This document shows, piece after piece, positions 14,487-22,716 of a DNA stretch of 44,889 nucleotides. The translations under genes were made by a program, and so were the position numbers. This stretch comes from a virus. Location of the stretch: positions 1 through 44,889 of IMG/VR virus record IMGVR_UViG_3300025897_000024; one strand, written 5' to 3'. Numbering within the stretch: the first letter of the stretch is position 1; every line of letters starts with the position of its first letter. A model generated the notes under the pieces. It saw only the letters and a program-made list of their open reading frames with translations. It was not told the DNA's origin and did not search any database.

Positions 14487-15359
14487 ATGCCCATACCAAA
14501 GCCTAGCTCTGGTGAAAGCGAATCTGATTTTATGGCAAGATGCACAGGTGATACCACCATGCTTGCCGAATACTCACAGCGTGACCAGCGGGTTGCAGTC
14601 TGTCTGAGCAGTTACCGCGATGGCGGGAAAGAGGAGACTGTGATGGATGAAGCCCTAGCATTTGAAGAATGTGATGAGGTCAAGTTTGTTGAAACTGGGT
14701 ACATTGATTGCGAGGCCGACTTAGAGTTAAAGGCTTACGATGATGATGACGATGACAAAAACAAAGGTATGTTTGAGGGTTACGCATCTGTATTCGGTAA
14801 CAAAGATTTGGGAAATGACGTTGTAGTCAATGGGGCGTTCCGAAAATCATTAAAAACCAAGGGTGCGCGGAAAATCAAAATGCTTTTCCAGCATGACACC
14901 AAAGAGCCAATCGGCGTTTACACACAAGTTAAAGAAGATGGCAACGGCTTGTACGTCAAAGGCCAACTTGCCATGCAGACCCAAAAGGGGCGGGAAGTCT
15001 ATGAGCTTATGAAAATGGGCGCGATAGATGGCTTGTCAGTGGGTTACAGGGTTGATGCCAAGGGTTACAGCTATGATGAGCGTGGCAAGAAGCGTATGCT
15101 CAAAGAGGTTGACCTTATGGAAATCAGTGCAGTTACCTTTCCAATGAACCCGAAGGCACGCATCAGTGCAGTCAAGGCAGAGGATAGGTCGATTCGGGAT
15201 TGGGAGGCTTTCTTGCGGGATGCAGGGGGGTTGTCTCGTTCAGAATCAAAAGTGGCGGCATCAGCCGTTTCAAAGGCTTTAGACCAGCGCGAGGTTGGCG
15301 ATGAGCAACAGGAGGTAATGGATTCCATTACCAATTTAACCAACATCCTAAAATCGTAA
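14487..15359 (+). CDS. Prohead maturation protease (HK97 type)
   Basis: The protease core starts near residue 90: MFEGYASVFGNKDLGNDVVV, the catalytic His in MLFQHDTKEPIG, the catalytic Ser in IDGLSVGYRVDAKG, and MEISAVTFPMNPKARI. It trims the capsid scaffold domain during maturation. An N-terminal module, MPIPKPSSGESESDFMARCT to QRDQRVAVCLSSY, is seen in many phages ahead of the protease; an acidic stretch (DDDDDDKNK) links the two. ATG 14487 is chosen over 14481 because AGGAG (14476-14480) then has a 6-nt spacer. The capsid gene follows. Confidence 0.9.
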   Translation: MPIPKPSSGESESDFMARCTGDTTMLAEYSQRDQRVAVCLSSYRDGGKEETVMDEALAFEECDEVKFVETGYIDCEADLELKAYDDDDDDKNKGMFEGYASVFGNKDLGNDVVVNGAFRKSLKTKGARKIKMLFQHDTKEPIGVYTQVKEDGNGLYVKGQLAMQTQKGREVYELMKMGAIDGLSVGYRVDAKGYSYDERGKKRMLKEVDLMEISAVTFPMNPKARISAVKAEDRSIRDWEAFLRDAGGLSRSESKVAASAVSKALDQREVGDEQQEVMDSITNLTNILKS

Positions 15360-15371
15360 AGGGGCTATGAC

Positions 15372-16589
15372 ATGAGTGATGATGTCAAAACCGCAGTAGA
15401 GGGCATGGCAACAGCTTTTGAAGAGTTCAAAGCTACCAATGACGCTCGTTTGGCGGAAATCGAAAAAAAGGGTTCGTCCGACCCGCTGGTTGAAGAAAAG
15501 CTGAAAAATATTGAAGCTGACCTAGACCGCTTTGAGGACATAAACCAGAAGCTGACTTTGGCTGAACAAGAGCAAAAGCAGTTTGGTGATAAGCTAGACA
15601 ACATGGAAGCAATGTTGAAGCGGCCTGAAACTGGTCTTGAGGCAAAACAAGTTGATATGGCTGTTCAGGCTTTCGACAAGTTCTTGCGTAAAGGCGATGC
15701 CAATATGGAGCCTGAAGAAGTTAAGGCTTTGACTGTGAACAATGACACAGGGGCGGGTTTCTTAGCACCACCAGAGTATGTGAATGAGTTAATCAAAACT
15801 CTCACAGAAATCTCACCAATGCGTACTATCGCAAGGGTTCGGGCAACTAGCCAGAAGTCAATTCAGATGCCAAGCCGTACTGCAACATTCAGTGCAGCAT
15901 GGGTAGCTGAAACTGGCACAAAGTCTGAGACAACTGGATACACAACACAGTTGGAAGAAATCCCAACACATGAGCAATATGCTTTAGTTGATATTTCAAA
16001 TCAGATGCTAGAGGACTCAGTGTTTAATCTTGAGGCAGAAATGCAGCAAGAGTTTGCACAGCAACTTGCAAAGAACGAAGGCGCAGCCTTTGTCTCTGGA
16101 AGTGCAGTGGGTCAGCCAGAGGGTGTGATTACTAACTCAAGTATTGGTCAAACTGTATCAGGAGCCGCCGCTGCGTTGCTTGCTGATGGTTTGATTGACC
16201 TTGTTCACGCAATCAAGTCACCTTATGCTTCTAATGCAAACTTTATCTTCAACCGTTCTACACTGGCAAAAATTCGTGCCTTAAAAGACACGGCTGGTCA
16301 GTATGTGTTCCAAGCTGGTATGATGTTGACGGCGGGGGTTCCAAACTCAATCCTTGGGCATCCATACGTTGAAATGCCTGATATGCCAGATGTAGCTGCA
16401 AATTCTCTATCAGTTGCATTCGGTGATTTTTCACGCGGCTACATGATTGTCGATAGAGTTAACCTTTCAATCCTGCGTGACCCATTCACACAGGCATCAA
16501 CTGGGAGCGTTAGGTACTATTGTCGGTCAAGGGTTGGCGGACAAGTTGTCTTGCCTGAAGCTATCCGCATTCAAAAGACAAGCGCATAG
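15372..16589 (+). CDS. Major capsid protein (HK97 fold)
   Basis: The N-terminal 100 or so residues are coiled coil (FKATNDARLAEIEKKGSSD, NIEADLDRFEDINQKLTLAE), the scaffold-like delta domain that the protease removes. The mature fold starts around residue 125 with GAGFLAPPEYVNELIKTLTE, followed by SPMRTIARVRATSQKSIQMP, LVDISNQMLEDSVFNLEAEM and GQPEGVITNSS, all typical of HK97-like capsids. Length 405 is normal. The SD is AAAGGGG. A decoration-like gene follows after 9 nt. Confidence 0.95.
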   Translation: MSDDVKTAVEGMATAFEEFKATNDARLAEIEKKGSSDPLVEEKLKNIEADLDRFEDINQKLTLAEQEQKQFGDKLDNMEAMLKRPETGLEAKQVDMAVQAFDKFLRKGDANMEPEEVKALTVNNDTGAGFLAPPEYVNELIKTLTEISPMRTIARVRATSQKSIQMPSRTATFSAAWVAETGTKSETTGYTTQLEEIPTHEQYALVDISNQMLEDSVFNLEAEMQQEFAQQLAKNEGAAFVSGSAVGQPEGVITNSSIGQTVSGAAAALLADGLIDLVHAIKSPYASNANFIFNRSTLAKIRALKDTAGQYVFQAGMMLTAGVPNSILGHPYVEMPDMPDVAANSLSVAFGDFSRGYMIVDRVNLSILRDPFTQASTGSVRYYCRSRVGGQVVLPEAIRIQKTSA

Positions 16590-16598
16590 GAGGGCAAC

Positions 16599-17090
16599 AT
16601 GGCAGACCTTACACACTCCCTAAAACAAGTCACAACCATTATCAATGCAGTGAAAACTGCTGATGCTAATGGAACTGACGTTGACACAACAGGCTATGAA
16701 TCAGCTACGTTGATTGTTCAAGTTGGCGCAGAGGGCGATACCCTTGCGGCAAACCTGTTTTTCAAGATTCACATTGAACACGCTGATGATGATGGTTCTG
16801 GCTCTGCTAGTACCTATTCAGAGTGTACACAAGCTGAAGTCACTGGAGGCACAATTGCCGCCAATGGCGTTTGGTTGATTCTTGATGGCACAGGTACGGC
16901 TGGCTCTGGTGGAAACCCAGACACAGTTGGCTTGGTTGACCGCATTGGTTATATCGGCGGCAAGAAGTTTGTACGCGCAAAGATAAGCAAGTCAGGTACG
17001 CATTCCAATGGAACGCCTATCTCGGCTCAGTTTATTTTGGCAAATGCTCGTCACACTGGCGACAATGCAAAAGCTGACCATAACGTCTAA
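16599..17090 (+). CDS. Putative head decoration or fibre protein
   Basis: The protein begins MADLTHSLKQVTTIINAVKT and is rich in small residues, Thr and Asp with beta-strand alternation (ESATLIVQVGAEGDTL, KKFVRAKISKSGTHS). There is no catalytic motif. A small beta-rich protein directly after the major capsid gene, with a strong SD (AGGAGGG), usually decorates or stabilises the capsid. The call is from position and composition. A strong hairpin follows, which could lower expression of the next gene relative to this abundant product. Confidence 0.6.
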   Translation: MADLTHSLKQVTTIINAVKTADANGTDVDTTGYESATLIVQVGAEGDTLAANLFFKIHIEHADDDGSGSASTYSECTQAEVTGGTIAANGVWLILDGTGTAGSGGNPDTVGLVDRIGYIGGKKFVRAKISKSGTHSNGTPISAQFILANARHTGDNAKADHNV

Positions 17091-17099
17091 ATAAAATAG

Positions 17100-17135
17100 G
17101 GGGGCAAGGTTTAGGTATAAACTGACCTTGCTCCC
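17100..17135 (+). terminator. Hairpin after the capsid genes (partial terminator or processing site)
   Basis: GGGGGCAAGGT (17100-17110) pairs with ACCTTGCTCCC (17125-17135), one G-T pair in 11, loop of 14 nt. The T tract is missing (TACTTCAT follows), so it may reduce readthrough or protect the capsid mRNA end rather than stop transcription fully. Confidence 0.4.
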
Positions 17136-17153
17136 TACTTCATGGAGGGCTTT

Positions 17154-17462
17154 ATGGCTATAATAATGATTCAAGATGGCATCGGCGTTTCAAATGAACG
17201 TGGTTCAATGACTCGCACATATAAAGAAGGTGAAGAGCTTTCTAGTGACACAGAATGGGAACAGGCCAGAAACGCAGCTTTTATTGACAGTGGGCTTGCT
17301 CAAGAAACTAAGGTGGTAAAACCTACCGAAACTAAGACAGCCGCCCCTGAGAGGGCTAGAAAAGCTGATGGCACACTTATTGGTGACGATAAAAGCACCC
17401 CAGATACAAATGAGGCTTGGGTAGGCGGCAAAGCACCTAAGAAAGCTAAAACTAACGGTTAA
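17154..17462 (+). CDS. 102-residue structural-region protein of unknown function
   Basis: The protein begins MAIIMIQDGIGVSNERGSMT, with a small beta-like N-terminal part, EGEELSSDTEWEQARNAAFI, then a charged, low-complexity tail rich in Lys, Pro, Thr and Ala. ATG 17154 is chosen over 17142 because GGAGG lies 5 nt before it. It sits between the decoration-like protein and the first tail-tip gene. No family is recognised; a head or neck accessory role is only a guess. Confidence 0.6.
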   Translation: MAIIMIQDGIGVSNERGSMTRTYKEGEELSSDTEWEQARNAAFIDSGLAQETKVVKPTETKTAAPERARKADGTLIGDDKSTPDTNEAWVGGKAPKKAKTNG

Positions 17463-17476
17463 GCATTGGGGGCATC

Positions 17477-18037
17477 ATGAGCCGTGGAATAACCAATGCG
17501 TTAAACACCGTATTCACATCATCACATATCAGGCCGTTTGTTGCGGTTGACCTAGCCTTTTCTGGCGCAAATGTCAGAGTTTGGACAGGGCTGGGCAATA
17601 TTACCTTTGCTAGTACAACCTTTGTCGGTACTGGTGAAATCTTGGGTATATCGCCAGTAACAGAAAGTGGCGCAGTTCAGGCCAATGGTCTTAATGTGAA
17701 TTTCAATGGCTTAGATTCAGCATTGGTTGCAACCGCCCTTACTGAAAATTATCAAGGCAGAAGCGCAAAAGTTTATCTGGGCAGTATCACAGAGGCTTAT
17801 GCAGTTGTTGCTGACCCATATCTTTTATTCAGTGGTCGCATGGACACCATGAACATATCAGATGATGGAGAGAGAGCTAACATTCAAGTCTCATGCGAAA
17901 GCCGTTTGGTTGATTTAAACAGGCCAAAAGTCAGGCGTTATACACAGGTTGACCAGCAAACAGAGTTTGCGGGTGATAAGGGTTTGGACTTTATATCTAG
18001 CCTTCAAGAAAAATCCATTAAGTGGAGTGCGCCGTAA
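17477..18037 (+). CDS. Tail-tip component (DUF2163-like, shortened)
   Basis: The protein resembles the first domain of DUF2163/GTA gp13-type tail proteins: RPFVAVDLAFSGANVRVWTG, TGEILGISPVTESGAVQANG, LFSGRMDTMNISDDGERANI and the segment SRLVDLNRPKVRRYTQVDQQ. It ends soon after GDKGLDFISSLQEK. The 186 residues are shorter than the usual proteins of this type, which have a further C-terminal domain, so that part is missing or replaced. The tail-tip J-like gene follows; such pairs form the tail hub. Confidence 0.65.
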   Translation: MSRGITNALNTVFTSSHIRPFVAVDLAFSGANVRVWTGLGNITFASTTFVGTGEILGISPVTESGAVQANGLNVNFNGLDSALVATALTENYQGRSAKVYLGSITEAYAVVADPYLLFSGRMDTMNISDDGERANIQVSCESRLVDLNRPKVRRYTQVDQQTEFAGDKGLDFISSLQEKSIKWSAP

Positions 18038-18068
18038 TTGATTTCGGTAGTTTATTTAAATTGCGGAA

Positions 18069-20936
18069 GTGGAGGTAATAGGGTTCGGTAATTTTTTCAA
18101 GTCGTTTTTCAAAGCGTTAACAGATATAACAACTATCGTTGCTGCGGTTGCCGTTGTCGTCATTGCTGGTCCTATAGCTGGCATGGGGTATCTTGCAAGT
18201 ATAGCAATATATGCCGCTGCAAGTGCCGCGCTGTCAGCGTTGTCACCCAAACCAGACATGCCCAGCATGGGGGGTTATGGTGATTATGTTAGTGAGGCTT
18301 CATCCCGCACACAGATGATTAAACAGCCAGCGCAACCGCGCAGGGTCGCATATGGCAAGGTTCGCGTATCTGGTGTGTTGTCTTTTGTAGAAACGACTAA
18401 TTCAGATAGTGAGTTGCATTTAATTATTTCTCTGGTAACACATGAGATAAATAGTTTTGTTAGCTTCAGGATTGATGAAGATACAGTCACCATGACAGGG
18501 CATAAAGTATCCGCCCCAGCAAGGTTTATGGATGGAAGCACTAATCTTGTAGAGATTAACATTCATAATGGCGCAGATGGCCAAACCGCAGACACCCTTT
18601 TAACGCAAAGAATAAAAGCGTGGACAACTGACCATAGATTGCGTGGCATTGCGTATTTGTATTGTCGGTTGAATTTCAATGCTGAAGCGTTTCCGCAGGG
18701 GTTGCCAAATATATCAGCCGTAATTGAGGGGAAAAAGGTCTTTGACCCACGCGATTCAAGCACAGCGTACTCAAACAATGCGGCTCTTTGCATTAGAGAT
18801 TTTCTAACCAACACCAGATATGGGCTTGCCTGTAGCGCAGATGAAATAGACGACACATCGTTTATTGCGGCGGCAAATACTTGTGATGAGAATGTAACAT
18901 TAGCTGATGGCACTACGCAAAAGAGGTACACCCTTAACGGTACATTCCAAACAAACAGCGCACCCAAAAAGATTATTGAGAATATGCTCACATCATGTGG
19001 CGGCATATTAACTTACACAAACGGCAAGTTTCGTTTGCTGGTTGCAGAATACAGAACTCCAGCCATTACCCTTACTCAAGATGATTTTCACGGACCAATA
19101 CAGTTGGCGGCAACCCAAAGCCAGATGGAAAACTACAATTCAGTCAAAGGCGTTTATTCACCTGAATCAAATGGGTTTATTCCGACTGATTACCCGCCGA
19201 TTACATCAAGCACGTTTGTTTCTGAGGACAATGGCGAGACAAGATATTTAGATTATGACTTGCCATACACAACAAACTCACCTCGCGCACAGCGTCTTGC
19301 CAAGATAGTTCTTTATAGAAATAGGCAACAGGTCGTTTTGCAGTGCCAGCTTTCTATGAAGGGTTTTAACTTAGCAATTGGCGATACCTGTTATGTCACG
19401 CTGCCAAGATATGGCTTCAGCAGTAAGGTTTTTGAAGTTGCTGAATGGAACATTGCCGTCATAGGCGGCATGAATCTAGGGGTTGATGTTACGTTAAGGG
19501 AAACCAACAGCGCGGTATATGATTGGAACGCTGAAGAAACTGTCTTCCAAGAAGATAATTCAACGCTTCCTGACCCATTTGTTATCCCTGCGCCAGTAGT
19601 AACTGCAACAGACATTGTTCAAACATTCCAGCAAGGCGCGATTACAACCCTGCAAATCAATGTAAGCTCACCAAGCGTTTATGCAAATCAATTTGAGGTT
19701 GAGGCTAGGGTAAAGGGAGACGCCACATTTACCGCATTAGGCACTCAAAAAGCTGGAATATACGAACTGGTTAATGTTGAAGATAATACAACATATGAAA
19801 TTCGCGCTAGGTCAATAAGTACATTTCAAACAAAATCAGCATACACGACTATAGAACACACAATCGCTGGAAAAGCTGGTACTGCTCCATCTAATGTTGC
19901 TGATTTCACCCTAGACTATTTGGGTTCTAATGCGCTTCTTACATGGACACCAGTGACGGATGCAGATTTATCTCACTATGTAATACGCCACCAAGGGGTC
20001 ACAAGCGGGGGTGACTTCTCAAGCGGCATAACCATAGCGCAAAAGGTATCAAGGCCAGCCAACAGCGTCATAGTGCCAGCCTTAGAGGGTACATATTTCT
20101 GTGTGGCGGTTGATAAGTACGGTAACAATTCAGCCGTGGCCGCCCAGACCATAGGCATTATTGATGAAGCTCCTGTTTCGGCTAATTTCAAAGTGGTTGC
20201 AACCAATACGCAAAACCCATCATTTGCAGGGGTTAAGACTAATGTAATCAAACCATCAGATGAGGATGTGCTTGTTCTTGAAACAACTATTTTATTTGAT
20301 AGCGGCTCTGGTTTGTTTGATGATGCGGATGGACTGTTTGATGGCGGTGTAGATGGTGTTGTCGCAACAGAAGGCTTTTATGATTTTGATAGCGTGGTTG
20401 ATTTAACAGCCAAGCAAACCTCTAGGGTGTCTTTCAATATTACGCAAACACGCCGCCAATATGATGTAGTCAAGCCAACCTCTCAGGGAACAACGGATTG
20501 TGAATTGCAAATAGCCACAACTGATGATGACCCAGCCAGTGGTTCAGCTACGTTCAGTGCGTTCTCAAGGGTGGTGGCTGGTGATTATTCGGCAAGAGGG
20601 TTTAAGTTTAGATTGAAGATGAACACAATAGACATTGATGACACGCCTGTTGTTTCTGCTTTACAGGTTAATCTATCTTTGGAAAAGCGCACAGAATCAC
20701 AGGGCAACATAGCCAGCGGCACAGGGGGAAGCGGCAAGGTTATAACATTCCCTACAGCATTCGGCTCTATTGATGGTATAACAATCATGGGGCAGAATAT
20801 GAATAGTGGTGAGTTCTATCAAGTAACTAACAAGACAACCACAGGGTTTACTATTACATTCAAGGAATCAAATGGAACTATTGTGGACAGAACATTTGAT
20901 TATGTGGCACAGGGTCACGGCAAGATAAGCGCATAG
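18069..20936 (+). CDS. Tail-tip attachment protein J-like
   Basis: A long hub protein of 955 residues starting with GTG. The N-terminus has hydrophobic segments (ITTIVAAVAVVVIAGPIAGM, SIAIYAAASAALSALS). A TipJ-like section follows (AYGKVRVSGVLSFVET, LRGIAYLYCRLNFNAEAFPQ, FDPRDSSTAYSNNAALCIRD, then KKIIENMLTSCGGILTYTNG). A fibronectin-III-like stretch (FEVEARVKGDATFTALG, LTWTPVTDADLSHYVIRH) precedes an Asp/Gly-rich C-terminal region. Related proteins form the tail-end spike that meets the receptor. It lies far upstream of the tape measure gene, opposite to the usual order. Confidence 0.85.
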   Translation: MEVIGFGNFFKSFFKALTDITTIVAAVAVVVIAGPIAGMGYLASIAIYAAASAALSALSPKPDMPSMGGYGDYVSEASSRTQMIKQPAQPRRVAYGKVRVSGVLSFVETTNSDSELHLIISLVTHEINSFVSFRIDEDTVTMTGHKVSAPARFMDGSTNLVEINIHNGADGQTADTLLTQRIKAWTTDHRLRGIAYLYCRLNFNAEAFPQGLPNISAVIEGKKVFDPRDSSTAYSNNAALCIRDFLTNTRYGLACSADEIDDTSFIAAANTCDENVTLADGTTQKRYTLNGTFQTNSAPKKIIENMLTSCGGILTYTNGKFRLLVAEYRTPAITLTQDDFHGPIQLAATQSQMENYNSVKGVYSPESNGFIPTDYPPITSSTFVSEDNGETRYLDYDLPYTTNSPRAQRLAKIVLYRNRQQVVLQCQLSMKGFNLAIGDTCYVTLPRYGFSSKVFEVAEWNIAVIGGMNLGVDVTLRETNSAVYDWNAEETVFQEDNSTLPDPFVIPAPVVTATDIVQTFQQGAITTLQINVSSPSVYANQFEVEARVKGDATFTALGTQKAGIYELVNVEDNTTYEIRARSISTFQTKSAYTTIEHTIAGKAGTAPSNVADFTLDYLGSNALLTWTPVTDADLSHYVIRHQGVTSGGDFSSGITIAQKVSRPANSVIVPALEGTYFCVAVDKYGNNSAVAAQTIGIIDEAPVSANFKVVATNTQNPSFAGVKTNVIKPSDEDVLVLETTILFDSGSGLFDDADGLFDGGVDGVVATEGFYDFDSVVDLTAKQTSRVSFNITQTRRQYDVVKPTSQGTTDCELQIATTDDDPASGSATFSAFSRVVAGDYSARGFKFRLKMNTIDIDDTPVVSALQVNLSLEKRTESQGNIASGTGGSGKVITFPTAFGSIDGITIMGQNMNSGEFYQVTNKTTTGFTITFKESNGTIVDRTFDYVAQGHGKISA

Positions 20937-20944
20937 GAGAAAGC

Positions 20945-21229
20945 ATGGCACAGCATGATTACAACATAGCCAACCAAACATTTCCCGCCACCAGAACAGA
21001 TATAAACAATGTTCTGGATGCCATAGTGTCCTTGAACTCTGGGGCTAACCAGCCATCAACGCCCTATGCTTATCAACTGTGGTATGATACAACTACAGAT
21101 ATATTAAAGATTAGGGATTCATCAAATGGTGCATGGCTTGACCTTTTTACATTTGACCAGACTACAAACACTGTGACAGCCGTTGCGGGTGCAGAAGACC
21201 CAACAGCCATAGCGATTGCGCTAGGATAA
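20945..21229 (+). CDS. Small tail-fibre stalk protein
   Basis: The sequence MAQHDYNIANQTFPATRTDI, then VLDAIVSLNSGANQPSTPY and LWYDTTTDILKIRDSSNGAW, matches a short protein type common at the start of fibre regions in marine phages. It probably forms a connector between hub and fibre. GGAGA precedes the ATG. The C-terminal part (TAVAGAEDPTAIAIALG) is low in complexity. The call is by resemblance and position, without a catalytic motif. Confidence 0.65.
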   Translation: MAQHDYNIANQTFPATRTDINNVLDAIVSLNSGANQPSTPYAYQLWYDTTTDILKIRDSSNGAWLDLFTFDQTTNTVTAVAGAEDPTAIAIALG

Positions 21230-21239
21230 GGAGAGAAAA

Positions 21240-21707
21240 ATGGCAGATGACGCTTTAGTATCGCTATCAGTTACAGCATTGCCTGATGAGATAGCCCAAA
21301 CATTCTCTGGCAACCTCAGTGTTGCGCCAGCGGATGCCAATGATAAATGGTATTATAAACTATCAACCATCACTACAACCAGCGGTGATTTAATTGCGGG
21401 TTCGTTTCTGGATTATACAGCGGTTGCGGCGGGAACAGCCCCAACAGCTATCACAACCAGTGACAAAGTAAAGTTCTTGATGATACAGAACCAAAGCACC
21501 GCAGATGGTATTGTTATTTGTCTGGATGGTGGTACAGCCGCTTATGACCTCGTTGATGGTATATTTATTGGACCAAGCCAAACATTCACTCTTAGATGCC
21601 CAAATACTACTGTAGGCAATTTACACGCTGTGTCGGCTGATATTGATTCGGCTGGCGACGCTTCTGTAACTGCAATAGTGGCGGCTTTGATTGATGATGT
21701 AGCGTAA
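21240..21707 (+). CDS. Fibre-region structural protein (155 aa)
   Basis: The protein begins MADDALVSLSVTALPDEIAQ and is Ala/Thr/Asp-rich with beta-strand character (KVKFLMIQNQSTADGIVICL, PSQTFTLRCPNTTVGNLHAV). No enzyme motif. The phrase DKVKFLMIQNQST...PSQTFTLRC is typical of small marine phage fibre components. Strong SD AGGAGAG. It is followed by a second small protein of similar style, so the pair may form one structural subassembly. Confidence 0.55.
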   Translation: MADDALVSLSVTALPDEIAQTFSGNLSVAPADANDKWYYKLSTITTTSGDLIAGSFLDYTAVAAGTAPTAITTSDKVKFLMIQNQSTADGIVICLDGGTAAYDLVDGIFIGPSQTFTLRCPNTTVGNLHAVSADIDSAGDASVTAIVAALIDDVA

Positions 21708-21719
21708 AGGGGTAGGCGC

Positions 21720-22046
21720 ATGGCAAATAATTTTGACAGAGCAATATTGGATGGCTCGACTTTGCCAGCTAATACTGCGTTCACCCTTTACACTTGCCCA
21801 ACCACAGCAACAACAAAGACTGTTGGCATTGGGTTGTTGTTCTCAAATGTTGGCTCATCACAGGTTTTGGTTACGCTTTCTTTCAACGGCATAAGCACCA
21901 TGAAAGATATTCCAGTTCCAGCGGGTTCATCATTAGAATATTTTGGCGGCAACAAGATTGTTATGAAAAGCGGAGATGCAATTCAGCTATCATGTGATAC
22001 TGCTAATTCCCTAAATGCTTATTGGTCATATATGGAGATAACCTAA
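21720..22046 (+). CDS. Fibre-region structural protein (108 aa)
   Basis: The protein begins MANNFDRAILDGSTLPANTA and contains FTLYTCPTTATTKTVGIGLL, SLEYFGGNKIVMKSGDAIQL, then WSYMEIT. The pattern of a beta sandwich with a GD-I-L motif near the end is frequent in phage accessory baseplate or fibre proteins. The SD is AAAGGGG. Its stop overlaps the next start (TAATG), so the two are co-translated. No function beyond structural can be given. Confidence 0.55.
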   Translation: MANNFDRAILDGSTLPANTAFTLYTCPTTATTKTVGIGLLFSNVGSSQVLVTLSFNGISTMKDIPVPAGSSLEYFGGNKIVMKSGDAIQLSCDTANSLNAYWSYMEIT

Positions 22047-22708
22047 TGCCATATCTGGGGAACATTCTTGCCAAATCATTTAGCGCGGTTTCTTACCAAG
22101 ATTTGACAGGTGGAAGCGGCACAGGCTTTACTCTTGACCATGCTGTGGCAAATGCCAATGAGATAGAGGTTTTTGTAGAAAATGTCCGCCAAGAGCCGAA
22201 TGTAGCCTATACAGTATCAGGCACAACTATGACCATGACAGGTGCAGTAGCGGCCACAGATGATTTCTATGTGGTGTTCCAAAGCAAGGCTCAACAGAGC
22301 GTCACATTGCCAGCTAATATCACAAGCCCCACCACATTTGGCGGCGGGGTGACATTTGCGGGTGACGCAACATTTAGTAAGGCCATGCAGGGCAATACGC
22401 AAACCGCCTCAATCAGTAGCACAACAACTCTAGATTTTGACACATTCCAGAATTTCATTCTCACATTGGGGGCATCAAGTATCAGTCTTGCCAACCCAAC
22501 GACTGAGGCGGTAGGTCAAACAGGCTTTATAATCTTTATACAAGACGGAACAGGCAGTAGAAGTGTCAGCCCTGCTAGTGACTACATAACACCCGCTGAT
22601 ACTGCTCTAACGCTCTCTACAGCGGCTAATGCGGTTGATTTGGTTCCATATGCGATACAAGCCAGCGATAAGATACTTTTGGGAACGCCCCAACTCGCAT
22701 TTAGTTAG
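22046..22708 (+). CDS. Tail-fibre protein (220 aa)
   Basis: The protein begins MPYLGNILAKSFSAVSYQDL and has the repeat domain found in marine phage fibres: GSGTGFTLDHAVANANEIEV, FVENVRQEPNVAYTVSGTTM, DDFYVVFQSKAQQSVTLPA. Its C-terminal half looks like a shaft. ATG 22046 rather than 22022 is chosen: GGAGA precedes it and it overlaps the upstream stop. A related repeat domain is found twice in the protein at 27924-29018. Confidence 0.65.
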   Translation: MPYLGNILAKSFSAVSYQDLTGGSGTGFTLDHAVANANEIEVFVENVRQEPNVAYTVSGTTMTMTGAVAATDDFYVVFQSKAQQSVTLPANITSPTTFGGGVTFAGDATFSKAMQGNTQTASISSTTTLDFDTFQNFILTLGASSISLANPTTEAVGQTGFIIFIQDGTGSRSVSPASDYITPADTALTLSTAANAVDLVPYAIQASDKILLGTPQLAFS

Positions 22709-22716
22709 GAGGCAAT

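Noticed and set aside
18563-19006. 147-codon minus-strand frame
   Set aside because: Lies inside the J-like gene and reads as low-quality Cys/Val/Ser sequence with no start signal or start-associated sequence.
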